Of a stretch of 64,000 nucleotides of DNA, positions 42,613 through 51,513 are shown piece by piece. The position numbers and the translations under genes are program-made. Each line of letters starts with the position of its first letter. Within the stretch, counting starts at the first letter, position 1. This DNA is from Slackia equolifaciens (GTDB lineage: Bacteria; Actinomycetota; Coriobacteriia; Coriobacteriales; Eggerthellaceae): positions 23,353 through 87,352 of the forward strand of contig NZ_QIBX01000011.1 in assembly GCF_003725995.1 (NCBI RefSeq). The letters run 5' to 3'. The notes below the pieces were generated by a model. The model did no database searches and was not told the origin of the DNA. It saw nothing but the letters and a program-made list of their open reading frames with translations.

Positions 42613-43866
42613 CTACCGCGACCGTTCAGCGCGCCTGGCGCGCCGCTCGGCTCGGGCAGCGGCAAGACGCGCAAGCGCGACCTTCTTGACAGCTCCAGGA
42701 AGCACAAGCGCGCATAACGCGCACGAAGCCGCCACGAACACGCAGCCCACGAATCCGATGGAGCCCATGCCCAATCCGACGCTCGCCACGCCGCCAATTG
42801 CGGCCCCGGTGCCGATCCCCAGGTTGTAGATACCCGAATAGATGGACATGGCCACGGGAGAAGCGTCCTCTGGCGACACTTTGATCACCTCGGCCTGAAG
42901 GGCCACGTTGGTGGCGGTGCCGCACACGCCCCACAGCATGCAGAGCGCGAACGCCGACGCAGGGGCAAGGGCGGCCACGCGCAGCAGCACCAGCGCCACG
43001 GCGATTCCTCCCACCGCGATCGCGAGAAACGCGAACCTCCGCGTGTCGTACAAGCGCGAGAACAGCACGCTCGCCGCCACGCCCGCTACGCCGAACAGCG
43101 CGAGCGCAATCGTGATGCTCTGGTCGGACATGCCGCCTATCTGCTGCAAGAACGGCTCGATATAGCTGTACGCCTCGTAATAGCCCGTTGCCATGAGCGC
43201 AGTGATGACGTAGAGCGCGAGCAGGGCCGGATTCTTCAACAGCTCGGGCAAACGGCGCAGCGAGAACGGCGCGCCGGAATCGAGCTTGGGAAACACGAAC
43301 GTGAAATATGCCAGAAGCAGCAGCGATACCACGGCTATGCAGATGAACGTCGCGCGCCACCCCAACGCAAGGCCTATCATGCGACCCAGCGGAAGACCCG
43401 CGATCATCGCGATTGACGAGCCGGTCACGATCACGCTCATGGCCATGGGGCGATAGCGCAACGGCACCAGGCGCACCGCAATGGGCGACGCGACCGACCA
43501 GAACACCGCATGGGCGCAAGCCACCACAAGACGGGCACCCATAAGCATCCAATAGTTCGCAGCGATGGCCGATGCCGCCTGACCCAGCATGAACACCGCA
43601 ATGACGCCCAGAATCATGCGACGGAAATCGAACCGCGACGCGAAAATCATGAGCGGCAGCGACAAGATCATGACCGCCCATGCGTACACGCTCACCAGCA
43701 TGCCCGCCTGCGCCTCACTCACCTGGAAATCTGCGGCAATATCCACGAGCAAGCCCACCGGCATGAACTCTGACGTGTTGAAGATGAACGTGGAAACCGC
43801 CATGCCGATCAGCGGCAGCCATGCCTTCGCCGTCATTGGCTCGTTATTGTCCATGCCCTTTGCCAT
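42613..43866 (-). CDS. MFS sugar/drug efflux transporter (SotB/AraJ-like)
   Basis: The 417-residue protein has 12 membrane helices. MFS motifs include FMPVGLLVDIAADFQVSEAQAGMLVSVYAWAVMILSLP and AGLPLGRMIGLALGWRATF, which match the DHA1 subfamily SotB/AraJ and NepI. It probably exports sugars, nucleosides or drugs. The C-terminus is Ala/Arg-rich (AAARAERRARRAER). A TATAAT box is at 44043-44048 upstream. The gene stands alone. Confidence 0.9.
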   Translation of the reverse strand: MAKGMDNNEPMTAKAWLPLIGMAVSTFIFNTSEFMPVGLLVDIAADFQVSEAQAGMLVSVYAWAVMILSLPLMIFASRFDFRRMILGVIAVFMLGQAASAIAANYWMLMGARLVVACAHAVFWSVASPIAVRLVPLRYRPMAMSVIVTGSSIAMIAGLPLGRMIGLALGWRATFICIAVVSLLLLAYFTFVFPKLDSGAPFSLRRLPELLKNPALLALYVITALMATGYYEAYSYIEPFLQQIGGMSDQSITIALALFGVAGVAASVLFSRLYDTRRFAFLAIAVGGIAVALVLLRVAALAPASAFALCMLWGVCGTATNVALQAEVIKVSPEDASPVAMSIYSGIYNLGIGTGAAIGGVASVGLGMGSIGFVGCVFVAASCALCALVLPGAVKKVALARLAAARAERRARRAERSR

Positions 43867-44042
43867 GCGAATCCATTCCTATGCGCAAGGAGCCCATCCG
43901 CAAGCACCGGCACCTGCAGCCGCCCGAAAAGCGGAGCAGGCACGGCAGCCTATGCAACGGCCCAATCCGCAGCATGTGCGGCCGCCGCAATAACCTCGCC
44001 GCCATTGCGTCAGGCATCCCGTTTCCAACAAAGCGACGCGGG

Positions 44043-44048
44043 ATTATA
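44043..44048 (-). promoter_or_regulatory. Candidate -10 box of the MFS exporter
   Basis: A perfect TATAAT on the minus strand about 180 bases before the start at 43866. No good -35 is visible at 16-18 bases. Confidence 0.35.
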
Positions 44049-44166
44049 GCAAAGGAATGTCAGGTGAATTTCAAAAGAGCATACCATCGGAAGAACGTCA
44101 CGCAGAGCGCACATTGCGGTAACGGAACAGCATGAGAAATCGGCGGAGCCAGACAGCGAGAACGCC

Positions 44167-45207
44167 CTACTCGTGGGCATCTCCCGCTCCGTGGCCGGAA
44201 CCGTGACCCTGGCCGTGCCCCCGACCGGCGCCCTGGCCCGATCCTTGGCCCTGGCCGCTTCCCTGCTCTGCGGCACCTGACCCGTCATCGTCGCAATCGT
44301 CGGATGCTTGGGCGCCCGAACCATCGGGAGAGCCGTTGCCATTGCCGGCACCATGACCTGCGCCATGGCCCGAACCGCAACCCCATTCGATATCGACGCC
44401 CGCCTCGGTGCCTAAATCGTAGAGCTCGCGCATGGTCATATTGCTCGCTTCTTCGGCAGTGATATCTACGCCGGCATCGCTGAGCGCCTGGTACGCGCGA
44501 TACTTGCCCATGCCCATGCCGCATGAGGAGGCGGCATGGTGGTCATCGGCGGTGGCGCGCGAGCAATGCGCACCCGACCCCGACCCACTGAAGCAGTTCA
44601 GGCAGGCCGATTCGATTGACGCGTACCGGCTATCGTCGTCACATACCACGCTCACTTCCACCACGGAGTCCTGTGCGATGTAACCCTGCTCGGCCATGGC
44701 GGATTCGATTGCTGCAAGCGCGTCGGCATACGCCATGCCCTGCACCTGCGCCTGGTCGAGAACGGCCTGGCCATCGTCGTTGTATGCCTTCGTCTCAACC
44801 ACGTGGTCGAAACGGTTGATGCCCAGCTCTATGGAAGGGTTCACGTCTATGCCCACGTACGCGGTGGGCGTAGCCACGGCGAACCCGCCTACACCAACGG
44901 CGGCAAGCAGCAGGCACGCCGCCACGGCGATTTTGGCGCCCAGCAGGCGGAACCCACGCCCTGCCTTACGTGTGCGAGCGCCCCGGGGGCGGCGCTCCAT
45001 CTCGCCCGCGTCGCGCACGGCGCGCTCTTCAAAAGCCGCATGCTTTTGCGGTGCGGTTACCGCGAAGTCGGAAGATTCAGAAGATCCAGAAGAATCGGCC
45101 AGCTCCGCCCGCTTGGCCTCAATAAGGGCGAAGGTGCTCGCCTTCACGCGCTCGGGCGCATGCACGGCGTCGAAGGCGTCATGGACGCGCTTTTCCATAT
45201 CGCTCAT
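44167..45207 (-). CDS. RsgI-like anti-sigma factor with His/Gly-rich extracellular tail
   Basis: The 346-residue protein has an N-terminal cytoplasmic part (MEKRVHDAFDAVHAPERVKASTFALIEAK), one membrane helix (about 90-112), then AYVGIDVNPSIELGINRFDHVVETKAYNDDGQAVL, which is the extracellular RsgI-type domain. The last 70 residues are GHGAGHGAG-like with acidic patches, which may bind metal ions. RsgI proteins hold ECF sigma factors at the membrane until a signal arrives. It overlaps the sigma stop (ATGA), as expected for a cognate pair. Confidence 0.85.
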   Translation of the reverse strand: MSDMEKRVHDAFDAVHAPERVKASTFALIEAKRAELADSSGSSESSDFAVTAPQKHAAFEERAVRDAGEMERRPRGARTRKAGRGFRLLGAKIAVAACLLLAAVGVGGFAVATPTAYVGIDVNPSIELGINRFDHVVETKAYNDDGQAVLDQAQVQGMAYADALAAIESAMAEQGYIAQDSVVEVSVVCDDDSRYASIESACLNCFSGSGSGAHCSRATADDHHAASSCGMGMGKYRAYQALSDAGVDITAEEASNMTMRELYDLGTEAGVDIEWGCGSGHGAGHGAGNGNGSPDGSGAQASDDCDDDGSGAAEQGSGQGQGSGQGAGRGHGQGHGSGHGAGDAHE

Positions 45208-45734
45208 GACAACGCCTCCTTAAGCCGCGTTTTGCCGCGCGAGATCCATGAATACACCGTGCCCTCGGGCATGTCGCATATCTCCGAAATCTCACGGGCA
45301 GAATACCCTTCGTAGAGCGAGAGATAGAGCTGTGTCTTAGGCGGATCGCCCAGCGAATCCATTGCGTCAAGGATCTCGCGCACTCCTTGCGAGCTGCCCG
45401 ACTCCACGCCCAGGTCTTCATCGCCGCAGCTCTCCAGTCGTTCATCGAGCGAGGCGTTCTTGCGGCGCGCCGATTTGAGCACGTCCTTGCATCCATTCAT
45501 AGCCACGCGCAACAGCCACGCCTTGATGTGCTCGTCGCCGCGAAAAGACGCATCATGCATGGCGAACTTGAGAAACGTGTCTTGGAACACGTCTTCGGCA
45601 TCTGCGGGAGGAAGGTACAGAATGCAGGCGCGCCATACGGCATCGCCGAACGCCCCCATGATTCGCTCTATTTCGCGCGAAGTGCGCACCCATCCCCCTT
45701 GAACACCTATCAGTACGTCCTTGGCAACCTTCAT
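45204..45734 (-). CDS. ECF-type RNA polymerase sigma factor
   Basis: The 176-residue protein has sigma region 2 (ADAEDVFQDTFLKFAMHDASFRGDEHIKAWLLRVAMNGCKDVL) and region 4 (LGDPPKTQLYLSLYEGYSAREISEICDMPEGTVYSWISRGKTRLKEAL). It directs RNA polymerase to stress or envelope promoters and is held by the RsgI-like protein encoded next. The ATG at 45734 lacks a good site; a GTG at 45689 has AAGGGGG close upstream, so the true start may be shorter. It lies 44 bases after the lipoprotein gene. Confidence 0.9.
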   Translation of the reverse strand: MKVAKDVLIGVQGGWVRTSREIERIMGAFGDAVWRACILYLPPADAEDVFQDTFLKFAMHDASFRGDEHIKAWLLRVAMNGCKDVLKSARRKNASLDERLESCGDEDLGVESGSSQGVREILDAMDSLGDPPKTQLYLSLYEGYSAREISEICDMPEGTVYSWISRGKTRLKEALS

Positions 45735-45778
45735 GCGAAGCGGGTCGCCCTGCGACCCGCCTTGCCGTTAGCGTTTAC

Positions 45779-46444
45779 TTACCAGCGGCCGCAGCCATGA
45801 CCGGCACCGTGATGGCCGCCGCCGTTGCCGCATCCATAGCCGTTGCCGGCGCCCGTTCCGTAGTTGTCGCACACGCCGTCGTTGTTGGAGTCAACGTAGC
45901 CCGCACCGGCACCGTTGCCGTAGTTGTCGCAGACCCCGTCGCCGTCGGCGTCAACGAATCCCGGGCACGATCCCGCATTGGCGCCGCAATTGTCACACAC
46001 GCCGTCGCCGTCGGCGTCAACGTATCCGCCGCACGCGCCGCCCTGGCACCAGCCATGCGAACCGTGACCGTAGCAACCGTTGCCGTAGTTGTCGCATACG
46101 CCGTCGCCGTCGGCATCGACAAAGCCTGCGCACGACCCGGAGTTGGTGCCGCAGTTGTCGCAGATGCCGTCGCCGTTTTCATCGACATACCCGGAGCACG
46201 TGGCCTGAGCGCCGCGCGCCGTAGAGCCGACGGTCGCCTGTTCGAGCGCGGATTGGGTGGCGGCCACTGCCCGAGAGGCATCCGCCTGAACCGCCGACTC
46301 GCCGCCTTCTGCCGCATTCGCCGAGCAGCCCGCCAGCGCGGCCATCGCGGCAACCATCAAAGCGACGGTTGCGGCAGCAATCCATGCCCGCTTCCCGAAC
46401 GCCTTCTTGCCTTCGCTAGATACCATGCTCGCTTTCGCCTTCAT
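45779..46444 (-). CDS. Lipoprotein with five Ca-binding-type Asp/Cys repeats
   Basis: The signal peptide ends in LAGC, a lipobox. Five repeats of the form GYVDADGDGVCDN[CY]G follow between about residues 83 and 200, spaced by Gly/Cys/His-rich linkers. The DxDGDGxxD spacing matches EF-hand and thrombospondin type 3 calcium loops; each loop has a Cys that could make disulfides. The C-terminus is GHHGAGHGCGRW. It precedes the ECF sigma/anti-sigma pair, whose anti-sigma factor also ends in Gly/His repeats, so the three may form one envelope-sensing unit. The function is unknown. Confidence 0.8.
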   Translation of the reverse strand: MKAKASMVSSEGKKAFGKRAWIAAATVALMVAAMAALAGCSANAAEGGESAVQADASRAVAATQSALEQATVGSTARGAQATCSGYVDENGDGICDNCGTNSGSCAGFVDADGDGVCDNYGNGCYGHGSHGWCQGGACGGYVDADGDGVCDNCGANAGSCPGFVDADGDGVCDNYGNGAGAGYVDSNNDGVCDNYGTGAGNGYGCGNGGGHHGAGHGCGRW

Positions 46445-46597
46445 GATCGCACTGCCTTTCTCTCGCTATCATAGTGTACGTCTTTTCTCAGTTGAGAGGG
46501 GCACCTTAAGCTTTTTCTTAGCTCCCTTAACCCCTTTCACCATGAACACGAGCCAGCCCGACGAATCCTTGCAAGAATTTGAAAAAATTTTTCGCTC

Positions 46598-47005
46598 TTA
46601 ACCCTCTTTGACGTCTTGCGCTGCCTGGGCCTCACGCTGCGCTAACCTTGCATCGATAATCTTTTTGAGTACGCGTTCATCGGTAATGCACGATACATCC
46701 TCCTCGGTCTTAACCATATCGTCCCCCTCACGAATGTAAGTGACCACCCGTCGCGGCAAAGCGGAATGCATCCCGCGACGTTCGAGCCCTTCGTCAATCA
46801 TGATTTTGATAACCGCCTGGCGAGGAATGCTCAGCCGCGCAGCCTCCCTATCGAGTTGGGTAATCATCCAGACAGGAAGATCAACATTAACTTTGCGCGT
46901 TTCCATATTGGGAGCACGAACCGACCCTTTGACTATGTAGGGAGTGATGTCCATGCCATCATCAAATAGCCTGTCAAATTCCGATTCGATAAATTTCTCT
47001 GTCAT
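46598..47005 (-). CDS. brnA: BrnA-type antitoxin (ribbon-helix-helix)
   Basis: The ATG at 47005 (MTEKFIESEFDRLFDDG) follows GAGG and overlaps the toxin gene by 32 bases. Residues about 32-75 form a CopG/BrnA ribbon-helix-helix (RKVNVDLPVWMITQLDREAARLSIPRQAVIKIMIDEGL). It should bind BrnT and repress the operon. At 135 residues it is longer than typical BrnA, with an extra C-terminal helical part. AT content and codon use differ from the surrounding genes, suggesting transfer. Confidence 0.8.
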   Translation of the reverse strand: MTEKFIESEFDRLFDDGMDITPYIVKGSVRAPNMETRKVNVDLPVWMITQLDREAARLSIPRQAVIKIMIDEGLERRGMHSALPRRVVTYIREGDDMVKTEEDVSCITDERVLKKIIDARLAQREAQAAQDVKEG

Positions 47006-47336
47006 AAAATGCAACCTCTTTTCTCGCCGCCTTCCTTACCGAGATGATTCTCACTATTTCGCCCCGATATGTTGCTATTGCAACCCAAAGTCCGTCCGAA
47101 AGATTGCCAATAACTGCAAAGCGATACTCCCCCTTATATTCGGAATGCATCTCGAGTTTTCTGGGGTCGCCCCACAGCGCCTGAGCCTCTTCGAAATCGA
47201 TTCCGTGCTTCTCCATATCCTGGTTGCTTTTTCGAGGGTCGTATTCGAAGCGAATTTTACTATCTTCTAGGTATTCATTGGGTATCTTTTCGCCCCTTAT
47301 TAGCCTAAAACGGCCCTTATCTTTATGCTTTGCCAT
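46974..47336 (-). CDS. brnT: BrnT-type ribonuclease toxin
   Basis: The 120-residue protein matches BrnT: IRFEYDPRKSNQDMEKHGIDFEEAQALWGDPRKLE, then YRFAVIGNLSDGLWVAIATYRGEIVRIISVRKAARKEVAFY. BrnT is a RelE-like ribonuclease toxin. GGGAGG stands before the ATG. The N-terminal 25 residues (MAKHKDKGRFRLIRGEKIPNEY) are an extension relative to common BrnT. Toxin before antitoxin is the normal brnTA order. Confidence 0.88.
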   Translation of the reverse strand: MAKHKDKGRFRLIRGEKIPNEYLEDSKIRFEYDPRKSNQDMEKHGIDFEEAQALWGDPRKLEMHSEYKGEYRFAVIGNLSDGLWVAIATYRGEIVRIISVRKAARKEVAFYDREIYRIGI

Positions 47337-48396
47337 GCCGGCCTCCCACGTCGAGCTTCCGTTTCAAGCATGGCATACAAACCTTGCAAAACCCTTTCCC
47401 AGCACCGCCCTAAACCTGCCCGGGTCCATCCCGGATCCTCCTACCGCATGCGACGAATTATTCCCATAGCCCTTGCAAGGCATATGTTGATTCATCGCGC
47501 CATTCCCTCGATTTCTGACCAAAACCTTACCGGATTCTTGTCAAAATCCATCAGGCTCACCACGGCCAGAACGCAACCGCACCCGCAGCCGTTCTCGGTC
47601 TCGATAGGGAGCACACTCCCATCGTTGCGCCTTTGTAAAATGTAGCGCTTTAACACAGTAGAGTGTTGACGCAGCGAAGACGCTACGTTATCCTTCGTCC
47701 AACGTTTTCGAGCATACCGCCAAAACGTCGGATTCTTCAACCAACGCCGCGCGCCCTGCGGCAGCATGAAAGGCACTGCGTGACCATCGCCTCCAACATA
47801 TCTTCGAGGCTCGCCGAAACCGGCTCGCTTGCGCACGTTCCCGCATGCGCCGTCCAAGGCGCCATGGGCAGTGCCGCCTTTTACGCAATCTATTCCTATC
47901 GATATCTGTAGCACGCGGTCGGGCAGTCCGTGTCGGCGTCGCATTTGCGATGATCTCGCCCGGTTCGTGTGCGCCTTCGCCGTTTGAGCGGCGTTTCTTG
48001 TGCTGAGCATCGCGATGAGAGGTCGCTTTCCTGCGCTTCGCCTCTAACGCTTCGCTTTTGGCATCGTGTTTCAAGCACCGCATGCCGCATCCCTCGCAAA
48101 GCACAGCTTTGCAGCCGCAGCAAAAGAAACGCTCCGTCAAGCACCCCTGCCCGGCTGCGCGCCAACGGGAACCCCGCAAATGCCCCGGCGCCGCAGCAGC
48201 CCGCACCTCCCGACCGGACACCCGCGCACGACCTGCTTGCACAACGCCACGGCGCAAGCTATCCCGCCATTTTACGCAGCAATTCGCCTGACTCGACCAG
48301 ATCGGCGACCAAATGACGAGGCTCCCGAGCCGATTCGCCCACGGCACCCAGGCAGCGCGCACCAAGCACTTGCACCCCTGCTCGATAGGAACCACC
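47337..48396. other. Unassigned 1-kb stretch, possibly decayed
   Basis: No convincing gene is visible in about 1,060 bases. Minus-strand frames of moderate length exist (47492-48010 and 47688-48545), but they lack ribosome sites and recognisable domains. One fragment (FFCCGCKAVLCEGCGMRCLKHD, near 48130-48070 on the minus strand) resembles a zinc-ribbon remnant. The stretch from 47340 to 47700 is richer in A+T than its surroundings, like brnTA, so it may be a degraded import. Confidence 0.4.
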
Positions 48397-49968
48397 ATGC
48401 TCGTCAAAATCATCATGGTCGCAGCGTTTGCCGCCGTGGCCGTAGGAATCGGATTCATTTGCCGCCGCCACGCCGCCAGCGTCGACGGCTTCGTCCTGGG
48501 AGGACGCAACGTGGGCCCCTGGCTCTCGGCGTTCGCGTTCGGCACCTCGTACTTCAGCGCCGTTATCTTCGTGGGCTACGCCGGCCAATTCGGGTGGAAA
48601 TACGGCCTAGCTGCCACCTGGGTGGGCATTGGAAACGCCATTTTGGGAAGCCTGCTTGCCTGGTGGGTGCTCGGCCCGCGCACGCGCGAGATGACGCAAC
48701 GACTGCGCGCCTCCACCATGCCGGAATTCTTCGGCAAGCGCTACTCAAGTCGAGCCCTGCGCATCGCGGCAGCGGCCATCATCTTCGTGTTCCTCATCCC
48801 CTACACCGCCAGCGTCTACAACGGCCTCTCGCGCCTGTTCGGAATGGCGTTCGGGCTGCCCTACGAGGCGTGCGTCATCGGAATGGCACTTGTGACCTGC
48901 ATCTACGTTGTCATCGGCGGCTACATGGCCACCGTAGTGAATGATTTCGTACAGGGTATCGTGATGCTTTTTGGCATCGTGGCGGTGGTGGCGGCCGTGC
49001 TCGCCGGCAACGGCGGGTTCAGCGAGGCAGTCATCGAACTTTCGCAGGTGCCAGCGGAAGGAACCGAACTGCAAGGCGCGTTCGTGAGCATGTTTGGCCC
49101 CGACTTGCTCAACCTCCTAGGCGTCATCGTGCTCACCAGCCTGGGCACCTGGGGTCTGCCGCAGATGATCCAGAAGTTCTACGCCATCAAAAGCGGCCCC
49201 GCCATCAAGCAGGGAGCCATCATCTCCACGCTGTTCGCCATGGTGGTGGCCGGCGGAAGCTACTTCCTCGGCGGGTTCGGGCGCCTCTACGGCGACCAGA
49301 TCGCCTTCGCCGCCGACGGCACGCCGGTCTACGACTCCATCATTCCCACAATGCTGTCCGGCCTGCCCGACATCCTGGTTGGACTCGTGATTGTCCTGGT
49401 GCTTTCGGCCTCCATGAGCACGCTGAGCTCACTCGTGCTCACCTCGTCCTCCACGCTCACGCTCGATCTGATCAAGGGCAACCTGGTGAAGGATTTCGGC
49501 GAGCGCGGGCAGCTTCTGTGCATGCGCGGGCTGCTGGTGGTGTTCGTGGTCATTTCCGCCGCAATCGCCATCGTGCAGTACAACAGCTCCATCACGTTCA
49601 TCGCCCAGCTCATGTCCATCAGCTGGGGCGCCTTGGCCGGTGCGTTTCTGGGCCCGTTCCTTTGGGGGCTCTACAGCAAGCGCATCAGCCGCGCTGCTGT
49701 GTGGGCAAGCTTCATCGTAGGCGTGGGGCTGACCACGGGCAATATGATTATGGGGTTCGTGGGCGAGCCGCTCATCGCAAGCCCCATCAACTGCGGAGCC
49801 ATCGCCATGCTGCTTTCGCTCGCCATCGTGCCGCTGGTGAGCCTGGTCACCAAACCCGCACCGTTCGAGCTTGAGATTGCGCATCCCAGCCGCAAAAGCG
49901 CCATCGACCGCGAGCTCGAGGCCGAAGCGCGCGAGGCAGAGGCAGGGGCTTCGATATCCGAGCAGTAG
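48397..49968 (+). CDS. Sodium:solute symporter (SSS family)
   Basis: The start is 48397 (MLVKIIMVAAFAAVAVGIGF) with AGGA upstream. The 523-residue protein has 13 membrane helices and SSS features: SVDGFVLGGRNVGPWLSAFAFGTSYFSAVIFVGYAG, RASTMPEFFGKRYSSRALR, TSLGTWGLPQMIQKFYAIKS, and LSASMSTLSSLVLTSSSTLTLDLIK. It resembles the proline/pantothenate symporters. The acidic tail is cytoplasmic. No neighbour suggests the substrate. Confidence 0.93.
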   Translation: MLVKIIMVAAFAAVAVGIGFICRRHAASVDGFVLGGRNVGPWLSAFAFGTSYFSAVIFVGYAGQFGWKYGLAATWVGIGNAILGSLLAWWVLGPRTREMTQRLRASTMPEFFGKRYSSRALRIAAAAIIFVFLIPYTASVYNGLSRLFGMAFGLPYEACVIGMALVTCIYVVIGGYMATVVNDFVQGIVMLFGIVAVVAAVLAGNGGFSEAVIELSQVPAEGTELQGAFVSMFGPDLLNLLGVIVLTSLGTWGLPQMIQKFYAIKSGPAIKQGAIISTLFAMVVAGGSYFLGGFGRLYGDQIAFAADGTPVYDSIIPTMLSGLPDILVGLVIVLVLSASMSTLSSLVLTSSSTLTLDLIKGNLVKDFGERGQLLCMRGLLVVFVVISAAIAIVQYNSSITFIAQLMSISWGALAGAFLGPFLWGLYSKRISRAAVWASFIVGVGLTTGNMIMGFVGEPLIASPINCGAIAMLLSLAIVPLVSLVTKPAPFELEIAHPSRKSAIDRELEAEAREAEAGASISEQ

Positions 49969-50505
49969 GTCAGCACGTCCCGCATCGAGCATTTCAGCGC
50001 CTCAAGCACTTCGAGCGCTTCGCGCGATCCGAGCATTCCGCGTACGTCGAGCACTCCGAGCAACCCAAGCGCTTAGAGCGCATCAGACCCGGTTGCTTAC
50101 GCCAGCACTGCCAGACCGCCGGACCCTCGCAGCGGATGACCGCCACGTCATAACCGTTTGCGCTTGGATGGGCAGCCCGATTGGTGGGGTTGCCCATCCA
50201 AGCACAGCTCGCATGCGTATGGCGCATCTGCAAACTGTGCTCAACCGAGCTTGCTCATCCGGAATCCGGACGCAGCTCGCATCTTTGAACAGGTCCGAAC
50301 GCCGTCGCCATTGCGCGCCACCGCCCCGTTTAGCCCATCCGACGCAGTACCTCCGCAAACAAAGGGCGATTTGCTGCAGTTTTCGAGGGCAGTCCAAAGT
50401 ATATCGCCGTTGGACTCATAGTTTCCCCAGGTCACAGAGGCGACAATTATGGGCTACTTGGCATGATGGGTGAAAACTGCAGCAAATCGCCCTTTGTTGC
50501 AACTG
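49969..50505. other. Gene-free stretch with a 13-bp hairpin and element 6
   Basis: This stretch contains low-complexity CGAGCACTTCGAGC-like repeats (49990-50070). A hairpin with 13-bp arms, GCTTGGATGGGCA (50162-50174) against 50191-50203, has no U-run. Palindromic element 6 lies at 50359-50497. No gene is seen. Confidence 0.6.
50359..50497. repeat. Palindromic element 6
   Basis: A 26-bp perfect inverted repeat (50359-50384 against 50472-50497) encloses 87 bases. The loop has CCCCAGGTCAC (50425-50435). Read on the minus strand it aligns along its whole length with the element at 2356-2496, sharing AAGTAGCCCA, GTGACCTGGGGAAAC and the arm core TTTGCTGCAGTTTTC. Confidence 0.9.
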
Positions 50506-51462
50506 CTATCCCGCCAGTTCCGCGGAATCAAGCACTCCCGACCGCGGATAGTAGGTAAGAAGCACTTCGCTCCCTATTTCGGTCACGCCGGCCACCGCAT
50601 ACCGGTCGGCCTCCGCCACGGTCACATGCACCTCGTTGCCATCCTGCGCAGCAAAGGAAAGCGAAATCGTATCCTGGCGAAAGCCCGCAAGCCTGCCCGT
50701 TGGATGGTGCTCGTCGAACTCTTGCAGCACGCACGCGACGGTGCGTGGCCCCGTGACCAAATCAGATGCCACCTGCGAGCCAATAATGAGCCCCGGAATA
50801 AGACCCACAAGCGTAAGCGCGGCAAAGAGCAAAAGCACACCTACGTTTGAAAGCATGGTGAAACGGGCGCCACTTCGCACACGATGGCGCCTCCATAAAA
50901 TGATGGCGGCAACGCACGCCGCGCACACCACCGCAACGAGCGCCACATGCGTAAACGAGTTCGCCCTGTCGAGGGAGGAGAACGCGCCCAATGCCAGAAT
51001 CGACCCGCCGCCGTAGATGAGCAGGTTGAGCAGCAGCATTACGACCTCGCGCCCTAGCACCGCCTTGTCCGCTCCCTGGATTGCGTTATCGGTGCCCGAT
51101 GCGAGGCGAGCATCGGGCCTCTTTGCCGCGATCGCGGGCGATGCGCGATGCCCCATCTCAGAAAGAGCGGACGCTTTTGCGGCAGCCCCCTTCGCACCGG
51201 CATGTGACCCCCAAAAGATACGGCGACCCGTAGGCGCAATTGTCTCAGCGACAAACACGGTAAGAAAGAGACCCATCGAAACCCCGAGCAGAGCGAACCC
51301 CACCGCAAAAACAAGCCTGTTTACAAGCCCCGCAAACCCTACGGAAGGCCCCCATTCGCTACCGAAAAGGCACACGAGACAGCACGGCAAAAGGACGGCG
51401 CCCGCAATAATCAGCGCGCGCCGCCATCCGGTTCGTCTTTGGTCTGTTGACGTTTGAGTCAT
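50506..51462 (-). CDS. Membrane protein with C-terminal DUF3592-like domain
   Basis: The 318-residue protein has five or so hydrophobic segments and a final soluble segment (GPRTVACVLQEFDEHHPTGRLAGFRQDTISLSFAAQDGNEVHVTVAEADRYAVAGVTEIGSEVLLTYYPRSGVLDSAEL) resembling DUF3592 beta domains. A hydrophilic insert of about 50 residues (GAKGAAAKASALSEMGHRASPAIAAKRPDARLASG) lies between helices 2 and 3, with a 9-bp hairpin in its DNA (51094-51118). The stop lies 8 bases from element 6. The function is unknown. Confidence 0.7.
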   Translation of the reverse strand: MTQTSTDQRRTGWRRALIIAGAVLLPCCLVCLFGSEWGPSVGFAGLVNRLVFAVGFALLGVSMGLFLTVFVAETIAPTGRRIFWGSHAGAKGAAAKASALSEMGHRASPAIAAKRPDARLASGTDNAIQGADKAVLGREVVMLLLNLLIYGGGSILALGAFSSLDRANSFTHVALVAVVCAACVAAIILWRRHRVRSGARFTMLSNVGVLLLFAALTLVGLIPGLIIGSQVASDLVTGPRTVACVLQEFDEHHPTGRLAGFRQDTISLSFAAQDGNEVHVTVAEADRYAVAGVTEIGSEVLLTYYPRSGVLDSAELAG

Positions 51463-51513
51463 ATATCAAGCACATCCGCGCCGATCGTCATCACCGGCAG
51501 ACAGCCATGGCCT

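Noticed and set aside
47492..48010. Minus-strand 172-codon frame as a gene
   Set aside because: No ribosome site, no domain and an Arg/Cys-rich random-looking product. It is kept as part of an unassigned stretch.
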